Source of the DNA: Lepraria neglecta
Lineage: Eukaryota > Ascomycota > Lecanoromycetes > Lecanorales > Stereocaulaceae
Direction: 5' to 3'
Assembly: GCA_033220425.1 (NCBI GenBank)
Contig: CM065648.1
Location: forward strand, 4,898,001-4,962,000
Length of the DNA: 64,000 bases
Under the pieces are notes generated by a model that saw only the letters and a list, made by a program, of their open reading frames with translations, had not been told where the DNA came from and did not search any database. The stretch's first letter is position 1. Every line of letters starts with the position of its first letter. Both the position numbers and the translations under genes were made by a program. This document shows positions 55,495 through 64,000 of the stretch, in pieces.

Positions 55495-56901
55495 GTTGGG
55501 CTGCGACCGGCACCTGGCGGCGTGCGGAAAGTAGACTAGAAGTCAGGCTGGTATAATAAATGATGTGAATAAGGTAGAAGTAAATGCAACAATGCAATTG
55601 ACCCTGACCTCAAAACCTGTCTCACGGAGAGTTGAAGATGCTTGAGAAGAATGGGTGTTGCGAAGAAGAAAGATGTGGGGTAAAATATAAAGGATTCGAA
55701 TTACGAACATGTGATGGCAATCGCAATCATGTTGGTTGTTGGCGAAATGACGTCACTGGCTCGTGAGGGCTGACTCAGGCTAAGGCTGAACCGGACTAGT
55801 GGGTTCTCACTAAATCTCACTAAAGTGGGGTGGCGTTTGGGGGGGCCGAATCTCAGGCTGCTTGAGGTTATTTTCTGGCCTGTTAGACGCTGTTAGAGCT
55901 CTTTAGAGGCCGTGCTACCCCATGGGGCATTCAACCCATTTCCTGCTACTTCCATTAAAACTCTGAATATCGGCAAGGATGGGTGAACTCTACCGAGTAA
56001 TCTACAGCCAGGCAGATCCGTAGCGGTCCGACGAAAGTCTCTCACACCCCGAAGGCTTCTCAGTCTTACATTCCCTTCGCACTAACCGTCGTCAAAATGC
56101 TTCGAGGGTTTTATTCGAGGCTGCTAAGACCATCCAACTAGATCTATCCTGAAACTTAGCCTGAAGATCCTGGTGAAGCTGAGACAGCCGCGCAAGCATT
56201 GCAATTACTACCACCAATAAGCCGCTCTCTTCGTAATCAGCCTCATCATTCCAGAGCGTCAATCAGGCCGAGTTCCTCTATTTAGGCAAGTCGAAGGCAT
56301 TTGTCGCTTAATTGTTCCAGATCCGTTAGCCTTTGAGTCTCTTGGGACCACGGAAGGTCGATGAAGGAGCCTTCTAAGACAATACATGTTCGCACCTGAG
56401 CATGACGTTGTGTTACACTTTTAGTGGTAAGGCGTTCCAAAGTGTTCTCTATCTTCACCCAAGTGAAAAGTATTCTGTTGCTCTCGTCACTCTATTTGTC
56501 CTTTCCGTGTAAGGTAGCTAGCACTCTCTTGCAGGGCTGTTGCGAGAAAGTTGGCGCTTTTATACTTTCAACAAAGCTTGATCTCGAGTCAATGAATTAT
56601 ATGTCTTTGAACTCAGTGGACCTTGCATGTTTTCCATACACTATACAGCTCTATGTATTCCAGCGCACCAAAGGGAAAGAAACAAACAAAATTAAATGAC
56701 TCGAGACATGTGGTGATTTAGAGATCTGACTAGTGGTACGTTGTCAGAGTGCTTTAAGAAAACGCTACCAGTACCTTTGGAGACCTTGCAGCTCAGAAGT
56801 CGAAGCAGAGAAAAATGTTCCTTCTACAAGACCGTTTTTACCCGACCACAATTCGCTACAGTGGGACTGTGGGTTAGTGTGTCTCATGATCAGATGCGGT
56901 T
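55495..56901. other. Intergenic, no supported gene
   Basis: MFS promoter side, then unassigned DNA. At 55797-55830 TCTCACTAAA is tandemly duplicated and flanked by AGTGGG/GTGGGG, perhaps a relic of a small element. Frames in 56400-56900 carry no features. Confidence 0.35.
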
Positions 56902-58846
56902 TCAGCCATGCGCCATGACCATGGGCCATAGCGAGAGATCCGTGCTTCCCGAGAGCACTATTTGTATGAGCATCCCACCAGCAGCTTCTATTCGATCCAT
57001 CGTTGCCTTGTCGTAGCCATTGTCACTAAATTTGTGAATTTGGCGGTGATCGGCAGGAATGGGTCGACTCCATTTTCGCGGTTCTGGTAAAGTTGGGGCC
57101 GGTACAAGGATTTGAACTCTGGTGAACGGCTTCATATCATCATCAGCTAGCTCGTCTTGATCGTCGACTGCGCTACATTTGAGGGCTGAGCCATAGGAGC
57201 TGGGTCCATTACTGCTGAATCTTGTGGCGCTGGCGCTCTCATTGTTTTTAGAGGATGAGCTGTCAATAATTCTGCGATACGTCATGCGGCAAGTCAGGTT
57301 TCCACTTTTTCATCCAGAGTTAGTCATCTTCTTGGTAATCATAGCACTTTGAACTTACCACTGGATCTCTGCTGTGCCCGAACCTTCGTTTTCTATACTG
57401 CAACCTGGACATCTTGTCGTTGGGGATTCTTGCACTCGAAATATCATACTCATCGAGATGTGTTGCCCAGGTCTGAGAATGCTGGTCCAAGGTCTGGTGA
57501 GAAGGAGACTGTGCCTTTGACCAGTATCTTCAATCGCAAATTGGCCCTTTTCTATCTTGCGCAGACCGATATCCTTGAAGCGGACTTTCAGAACTGCAAT
57601 GAAGACCTAATATGTAGCTATCAGATCAAGGACTCCTCAACTACTTACTGACAATAGAGCGCATACCTCAGCGGAGTCAACAAATTCGAGGTGGAAAGGG
57701 GCGTATCGGCCACAGGCATCGAGAAAGACCACGGGGTTAGATAGAGGCACTTGAGCAGGTATGGTCTGGTTAAGTCTGCATATTGCAGCAATGTCTTGCA
57801 GTTGTCCTAGCGTCTCCTGTTGGTTGTGAATCATAGCCTGCTGGTTTGCGATGATTGTGTGACTATGTGTAGCACTCTGTATTAATTTCTGGAGCATGTT
57901 TTGTTGGGGTTGCGTTGTACCCCTACGTCCAGTCAGTAATGCAATCGGATCGACACTGGACGTTCTTGAACAAACCCAGCCAGCGACTGCGATAAGGCCA
58001 CCAGCGTTTCTAACTGACTAGTAGTATTCCGAACATCATTCTGCAATCCAAACAGAGTCTTTGCGGTAGATTTGAGAGCCATGTGTTGGTTTTGCCCTTG
58101 AAGGAGAACGAGTTCCCTAGTTTCCGAGTTATGCATGGTCATCGACTCTGTGAGAGACCTCTGTTGTCCAACGACGCTCTGCACATCATAAGAAACGCTG
58201 CTGACGAGCTTATGCTGATCGCCCAAAACTCTCTTCAAACGCTGCTGTTCGGCTCCCAAGTCCAGGACATTACTGTTCATGTCTTTGGTCAGGCTTAGAT
58301 GGTCGCTTGGTTGCTGGGCAGCTAGGGCGTGCAGGCTGCTTTGGGCGGACGATTGATTACTTTTCTCATGATTACTATGTGTTCAAACAACCGCGAATAT
58401 ATTCCTCACATCTGTATCGTAGCCAACAACATTTGGATGGCGTCAGTATGTTGTTGGACTTGGGCGCGAAATTTGGCCACATCTTTCTTCTTCCATATTG
58501 CCCACTGCACCATCCGTCTACAACTGTTGAGGCCGGCTAAGCTCCATGCTTTGCCCTGCGTGGAGTCGAGAGAGGAGTATTTGCTATTTCGCTTCACGAA
58601 AGTGTCAACGCACAAAATGCAATCATTGATAGCGGCGTTCACGGCTGAGGCCTGCGTTGGCTGCGGGGGATCGAGTGACAAGTTCTGAATACACCCAAGT
58701 GCTGTTTTTAGGCTGTTAAGCTCGCGAAACAGCTCCTTGTAGTCAGCTTGAGCCCCATGGGTGTCACTCAGACTCTTGATGGCATCGATGAGGACCTCGA
58801 TACCGACTATGAAATCTCCAACAGAGACTCCAAAAGGAACCGGCAT
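56902..58846 (-). CDS. Fungal_N plus coiled coil plus ubiquitin-like domain protein
   Basis: The start MPVPFGVSVGDFIVGIEVLI is the hallmark of the Fungal_N domain found at the head of many fungal STAND-type and related proteins. It continues with DTHGAQADYKELFRELNSLK and FRAQVQQHTDAIQMLLATIQ. A Gln-rich coiled coil lies at about 58280-57840 (AEQQRLKRVLGDQHKLV, QNQHMALKS). Then come TLGQLQDIAAICRLNQTIPA, VVFLDACGRYAPFHLEFVDS and, across an intron at about 57576-57660, VFIAVLKVRFKDIGLRKIEK. That is a ubiquitin-like fold followed by RPGQHISMSMIF and a CPGC zinc-ribbon half. The C-terminal exon (to 56902) has a disordered basic stretch. Six or so exons; borders approximate. No nucleotide-binding domain is present, so it is not a full NLR-like receptor. 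Function unknown. Confidence 0.78.
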
Positions 58847-59092
58847 GAGTACGTGATTAGTGATAGATGGTTTTGTCCCAGAAAAAACAACGAGACCACA
58901 TTTATCTGTTGACCCTAAAGCTCAATATCCTAGATATCATAAAAAGATTGATGACATGTTTTTGTCTCAGCCTGAACGACTGCGAGCTATTCAGGAAAAC
59001 TCATCAAACCCTATTGAGTATAGCGCATTGTCACGGACTGACCCGGGTCACATTCCTGGCCGATGATGCGATTGGCTCAGGCCAAATTAGTA
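58847..59092. other. Short gap before the pogo element
   Basis: Upstream DNA of the Fungal_N gene. A 68-codon plus frame (58860-59066) has no recognisable features. Confidence 0.35.
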
Positions 59093-59139
59093 CCGGCTTA
59101 CGTCATCTGGTGCACGGCCCCACCTGATGCACGATTTTG
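59093..59139 (+). repeat. Left 47-bp terminal inverted repeat
   Basis: Begins CCGGCTTACGTCA and ends TGCACGATTTTG. CTGGTGCACG and CTGATGCACG inside it form a short direct repeat that may be a transposase binding site. Confidence 0.88.
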
Positions 59140-59181
59140 ACATTTTCCACCATATCTTCCACCGTATACACCTCCACCAAT

Positions 59182-61053
59182 ATGAGCTCGATAGATGCAG
59201 CCCTGGCCTTCATAGATAGCCTATCACCAGACGATCACATTAATATCACTAAGATAGCCAAGCAGTTCGAATGTGACCGTTCTACCCTATCGAAACGATA
59301 TCGCGGCAAAACTGGATCCCGCAATACCCAATATCAAAACCAACGAAATCTCAACAACCAACAAGAAAAATCCTTAGTAAAATATATCGATGGCTTATGC
59401 GCGCGCGGCCTACCACCTAGCAAATATATGATTCGGAATTTCGCGCAGGAAATCTGCCATAAAGAGATAGGAAAAGAATGGGTTTCGCGCTTTCTACACC
59501 GTCACCATATTGAGCTGGTTTTAAAATGGACAATGGGCCTAGACCATAATCGTTCTCGCGCAGATTCGGCATTTAAATATATATTATATTTTGAGCTATT
59601 AAGGAAGAAAATCGAGCAGTATAGGGTAGAGCCGCAGTATATATACAATATGGATGAAAAAGGATTTTTGGTGGGAATACTTTTAAAGATGAAGCGAATT
59701 TTTTCCCGTAGGCGTTATGAAGAAGGATCGATCAAACAACTTATTCAGGATAGGAATCGCGAATGGATCACGACTATTGCAGCTATATGCGCGGATGGAT
59801 CAGCTCTATCACCAGGGCTTATCTATCAAGTAACTACAGGCCTCATCCAGGATTCATAGCTTCAGGATTTCGATCTAAACGCGCAAAGCTGTTTCTTCGC
59901 CTTATCGCCATCTGGTTAGACTAATAATGAGCTTGGATATCAATGGCTGACGCAAATATTCGACCGCGAAACAAAAGCCAAGGCGCAAAGATCTTGGAGG
60001 CTCCTAATCCTAGATGGCTATGGATCACATATCAGTATGAAGTTCATCGACTACTGCGATACCTATAGGATCCTATTGGCTATATATCCGCCACATTCAA
60101 CACATACGCTGCAGCCCCTAGATGTCTGTTTGTTTCGGCCATTATCACAGGCATATTCAAACTAACTTGCGATATTTATGGATCAATGCCAGGGCTTTTC
60201 ATCTATTACTAAACGGGATTTCTTTCGACTATTCTGGCAAGCCTGGAATACCTTATTTACCCCTGAAAATATCTATTCTAGATTTAAAGTAACTGGTCTA
60301 CACCCCTTTGATCCTGAGCTTATTATTACCAAGTTTACTAAAAAGAATAATAATCGGTCTTCTTCTACCTCTTCTACCCGCTTAGTAATAGCTGCAGAAG
60401 ATTGGAAACGTATTGAAAAGCTGCTATATAATATGGTTTCCAATATCTATAACAAAAAGGCGCAGCAGCTAAGTAACACGATGTATACGCTATCTATTAA
60501 GAATATGCTACTAAAACAACAAAACGATAGCCTTAAACAAAGCCTAGTCAACGAAAAGAAGCGTCGAAAGCGTGGCAAGCCGTTATTACTAGATTTTCCT
60601 ACTCAGGAAAATGGTGGAGCAATGTTCTATTCACCTACTAAGGTCCAGTATACGCGCGACCAACAAGCTCAAAAAGATGCCAATATAACAGCTCAATATT
60701 ATTAAAAAGAGCTTAATAGGGTTTGTAAGGAAGCCGAAAAGGTGGAAAGAGCTTAAAAAGTTGAGGAACGAAAAGCTATCAGGGCAAATATGAGGGAATT
60801 GAAATTGCGTAAACTAGCTGAAAAACAGCAATAAAAAGATGAGGCTATACAAGCTAAGTAAGCTAGTAAGTAGCTTTATAGTAAGCTTATAATAAGAGCT
60901 AAGAAGGTTTAAAAGCCTATCTAAGCTTAAAAACAAAGCGATCCTAGGGGTAATAGAGATTTGGTGGTGGTAGAAGATACGGAAGATCCCCCACCCCTGA
61001 ATACTCGTGGAAGGCAAATTCGTCTTCCTAAGCGATATCAACCAACTATGTGA
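59182..61053 (+). pseudogene. pogo/Fot1-type transposase, broken by in-frame stops
   Basis: From MSSIDAALAFIDSLSPDD one frame runs to TGA 61051. An N-terminal HTH (NITKIAKQFECDRSTLSKRY) and a CENP-B-type HTH (GLPPSKYMIRNFAQEICHKE, GKEWVSRFLHRH) precede the DDE domain: first Asp in YIYNMDEKGF, second in LLILDGYGSHIS, third in HTLQPLDVCLFRPL. TAG at 59857 and 59917, TAA at 60163 and 60703 and further stops interrupt the frame, all explained by CAG/CAA or similar C-to-T changes. The tail is Lys-rich and coiled (NEKKRRKRGKP) and ends with RGRQIRLPKRYQ. Confidence 0.88.
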
Positions 61054-61161
61054 TAGCCTGATAGATGCGCCTAATCCTATAGACCATCCTATCAAAAAAT
61101 TAGATATATTAGATATGTATGTAGGCGTAGATAGCTTCAAAACTAAAGGTGGTGGTGGAGC

Positions 61162-61208
61162 CAAAATCGTGCATCAGGTGAGGCCGTGCATCAGCTGACG
61201 TAAGCCGG
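61162..61208 (-). repeat. Right 47-bp terminal inverted repeat
   Basis: Reverse complement begins CCGGCTTACGTCA; three differences from the left repeat, two of them transitions. TA follows at 61209. Confidence 0.88.
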
Positions 61209-61248
61209 TAAGTGGTCTAGCCAAATGTGGCCTAAATATAATCTATGA

Positions 61249-62458
61249 TTGTTACGGCTTCTCTATCCCGGGAATTTGCCCACTGATAACGACATTGTCT
61301 ATTTGCTTGCAGACCAAGCCTACGCGGACGATGTACTGGAGAGTCTGTGGAGATCTTATGTTATCGAGAAAAGCGCATGTCAAACACCAAGTTCCGAAGC
61401 CGTTGAGCAGCACATCGACGAGATCCGTTCTGGTCTCAGAAAGTAGCATGGTATACTGGAGCCACCAGAGGATGAGGATCAATTCGACGTAAAGGGGCAT
61501 GAGGATGATGAACCATCCTGGGGAGTGAAGGTGAGCAGCCTACCTCTCTCACTCTGACCATGAAAAGTATATCAGCTAATATAGGTTTGTTCTCTAGTAC
61601 GATTATCTATGCATAGTACGCGAGACTCTAGTCTATGTTGGTGAAAAGCAGCGCCTCGTAGTCGACAATAGACTACTCCCTCTCCTAGATTTGCCACTGG
61701 ACCTGTGTCGAAAGGTTTACAGCTGCCTTCTCCAAGGCACGAGCTCTGAGATCTGAGTCCGCTCGCTAGATGACTACAAAAGTTCCGGCGACTTTTTCAA
61801 GAAGAGAAAGTATTGTAGACCGCTGCAATATGCTGTCCGAAGCGCCCCCCATTGGGAGAATTCAACATCCAGATTTAGCAGTGTGTCATTGTCAGGCGAA
61901 GAGGGAACAATGGACATACACCCAGCTATTCTGCTTTCAAATCGCAAAATCCGCGAGGAAGCTGAGGCTATGCTCTATCAATCACATGATTTCGACTTCA
62001 ACAGAGACGTTTTTGGTGCTGTCCCTCTCCTACGAAGCCTCTTACCCACGGCTCGCCACAACCTCAAATGCATAACCATGAAGCTTGTCGTCTTGTCTGG
62101 CGAGGACGGTGGAAATTTTTGGTACGAGGAGTATAAGGCTCACGAGAACGAAGATGATTGGAGCAAAGCTTGTTCCTATTTTGCGAAGAATGTACGACCG
62201 CAAAATTTGGCTTTCAGCGTTCATGAGGCGATTACGGAGGAGTTTGAGGACCTCGCATGGGTTCAAGAATGGGTCCAGATCAAGGGACTTTCGGACGTTT
62301 CGCAGCGTGAAATTCTTGGAAGACCTTTGGAGGCACTGCCTGGGATATACGAGAATGGACTGCCAGTCACTCGGTCTGGCTCAAGGCGTGATGAGTTAAT
62401 GCGAGCTCGGTGGCGAGTATTGCTATCCTACTCGAGATTAGAAATTCTGAAGCCATGA
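61249..62458 (+). pseudogene. Unassigned fungal protein gene (DUF7730/2EXR-like C-terminal part) with two in-frame stops
   Basis: One reading can be followed from NLPTDNDIVYLLADQAYADD through TAG 61444-61446, a probable intron (about 61531-61586), then REtlVYVGEKQRL-type sequence, LLPLLDLPLDLCRKVYSCLL, TGA 61754-61756, and on to HPAILLSNRKIREEAEAMLY and the stop at 62456-62458. A 'lL..nrkireEa..mlY' segment after a 'llpLldLPldlcrkvY' segment is the usual layout of the DUF7730/2EXR fungal proteins, which have no known function. Both stops can come from C-to-T change (CAG to TAG, CGA to TGA). The pogo element ends 40 bp before the region where the frame begins, so the 5' end is uncertain. Confidence 0.5.
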
Positions 62459-62894
62459 TTCATAAACACACGCATAGTCAGGTGTCATCAAGAATAAAAC
62501 CGACGTATAGTAAGCATGGGAGAGTGCGGCTCAAGGTATGGGAACCACTTTCTACTCCGATACATCGAGAAACCAGCAAGAGCGAAAGCATGAAAGCAGA
62601 GAATTCATCAGATGAAATCTTATTGCTGATAGGCAATTTTCAGGCGTTTGTTTCCGAGAAATAAAACCAGAAACCGGCTTTAGGTTGCCTCATTCTCTTC
62701 CGTCGCCGCACACTAATATTCAATTCACACAACTTGTACAAGTTCGATGTGCAGAAATAAGAGGTCATTCGTTCAGGGTCTCGTGGCTACGACCATCATT
62801 GCTACGAACATCATTCAAACCAAATTACATATCTACCATAACATTAACAAAGATATACGGCATCCCACAAACAAAGTTCAAGTCATTACCGAAG

Positions 62895-63959
62895 ATGCAG
62901 GCTGCCGCAAAACCCGCTGGCTTGCCCCCAGGGTGGGATGAGAGCGAGCAAGAAATGATCAACACCTTCTTCAAGGAGTCAGTCCCAAAAGTCACCTAAA
63001 GCCCTTGCTCAGCCTCAGACTGCAATGCGTATACGAAGTCGCTGATGTATCCAGAAAATGTCGTCCTTGTCAACAACCAAGGCTTCACCAACTACACCCT
63101 GATATGTCCTACCCGCCACAAGATCATTCAATTCCGCCTGAAGTAGCTCGACACGAAGTTTCCCAACAAAGCCAAGAAGATCTATGGAGACTTTGTGGCT
63201 GAAGTATCATTGCATGAAGCCTTTGGTCTTCCAGTCTACACATGCGATTTACTACGCGGCAAGGTCCACTTCAGGACGGACACTCCTCGAGACGATTTCC
63301 CACCCGAGCGAGAGAAGCGAACAGTCATTGACCTAGCGAGATTCATCGCCAGATTATCCCACTTTCCCGAACCAGGATCTAGCTACACCGATAGTAGCTG
63401 GACAACGTCTGCCGCTACAAGTTTCCAAAAGTTTGGCCATCCTGCCAATCTCAAAGTACTGGAGCCCGAGACCTATGCAGAGATCGTGTTCATCGGTGCC
63501 AAACTCCACCTTTTAGACCCCGTACCACCAGTACTGATGCACTACGACCCCGTCGCTCATAATATCTTCGTCAATGAAGCGGGTGATCTTACAGGCGTGA
63601 TCGACTGGGATGGTGCCAGCATAGAGGCTTTTGGCATGGTGATCTTCGCGCTCTACGAAACTTTTTTTGGCAGTATGGAAGGTGGACACTGGTCGGCTTA
63701 TGGTTTTCCCGCTGGGAACAAACATCCTGGCCTGACGACTTGTCAAGCCTTGGAGACTGCGTTTTGGGATACGCTGTAGGAACACGTGGCTCCGGACATC
63801 ACTAGAGAAGAAAGCGAAGAGACTGTGTGGGTGGCGTTGGGGGTGGGGATTGTCAATCGGTATTTAGTTGTAGGGATGCTGGATGAGATTGATCTTGACA
63901 AAGGGAATCATGCTAGATCGCTGGACTGCGAGTGGTTAGCCATCATCAGCTTAGAGTAG
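62895..63959 (+). pseudogene. Aminoglycoside phosphotransferase (APH)/kinase-like protein gene with three in-frame stops
   Basis: From ATG 62895 (MQAAAKPAGLPPGWDESEQE) a single 354-codon frame runs to TAG 63957-63959. It is broken only by TAA 62997, TAG 63144 and TAG 63777, each one C-to-T change from a Gln codon. The catalytic region is readable: LMHYDPVAHNIFVNEAGDLT followed by GVIDWDGASIEAFG, which corresponds to the HxDxxxxN loop and the metal-binding Asp of APH-fold kinases. N-lobe traces include NNQGFTNYTLICPT and KIYGDFVAEVSLHEAFGLPV. Fungal members of this fold act on unknown small molecules; the family name does not imply drug resistance. No introns are needed. Confidence 0.75.
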
Positions 63960-64000
63960 CTAACAAATGTCAAGATCCACAGGCTAGCTCATATCACTGC

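Larger units (their letters stand above)
59093..61208 (+). mobile_element. pogo/Fot1-type (Tc1/mariner superfamily) DNA transposon, RIP-damaged
   Basis: Terminal inverted repeats of 47 bp (59093-59139 and 61162-61208) start CCGGCTTACGTCA and match except at three positions. TA lies directly outside both ends (59091-59092 and 61209-61210), the standard Tc1/mariner target. The 2116-bp element carries one transposase frame on the plus strand with several stops. Confidence 0.9.

Noticed and set aside
56902-58846. NLR/STAND receptor
   Set aside because: The Fungal_N start is present, but no P-loop, NACHT or repeat domain follows; a ubiquitin-like domain and zinc-ribbon half do.

Overview
The window looks like nuclear DNA of a filamentous ascomycete (Pezizomycotina, probably Dothideomycetes). 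Genes have short GT-AG introns of about 45-140 nt. The recognisable proteins are typically fungal: Clr5, the Fungal_N/ubiquitin-like family, DUF7025-type AAA ATPases, Saf4, Kar5/Tht1 and RSC9. The transposons carry the C-to-T (CpA to TpA) decay expected from repeat-induced point mutation (RIP). All product names come from reading motifs by eye; no database was searched.

Layout. 0-12 kb is a housekeeping block: PAN2 (cut by the left edge), ATP-type PEP carboxykinase, a divergent pair of a SIRT5-like deacylase and an ICP55-like aminopeptidase (both probably mitochondrial), and the nuclear-fusion protein Kar5/Tht1. 12-20 kb is a RIP-eroded zone with a complete chromodomain Ty3/Gypsy element (407-bp LTRs, target duplication CTTAG) nested in older degraded sequence. 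20-23 kb has a one-stop nucleotidyltransferase-like pseudogene and an intact metallophosphoesterase. 23.4-28.8 kb is the most unusual part. It holds a PrsW-like intramembrane protease pseudogene split by a 600-bp inverted-repeat element, an LTR-like fragment, four diverged copies of a multi-hairpin element, a three-copy CCAAT-containing repeat, and a small spliced gene.

29-56 kb is gene-rich: BCKDH E1-alpha and COQ5 (divergent, both mitochondrial), a possible Rec114-like protein, RSC9, an AAA ATPase, a Clr5-domain protein, a second small gene similar to the one at 28.5 kb, Saf4/CCDC130, Rad4/XPC and a DHA1-type MFS transporter. 56-64 kb has a Fungal_N plus ubiquitin-like protein, a RIP-damaged pogo/Fot1-type transposon with 47-bp inverted repeats and TA duplications, and two neighbouring pseudogenes whose stops fit the same mutation bias.

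The strongest candidate for something undescribed is the hairpin family at about 25.66-26.96 kb. Conserved linkers alternate with stems whose sequences differ while pairing is kept. In three copies two adjacent hairpins are followed, exactly 20 nt later, by GATATA. Other points of interest are an antisense Zn2Cys6-patterned frame inside the retrotransposon, the protease/MITE nesting, the two-member small-gene family, and a triple 20-bp CCAAT repeat upstream of PEPCK.
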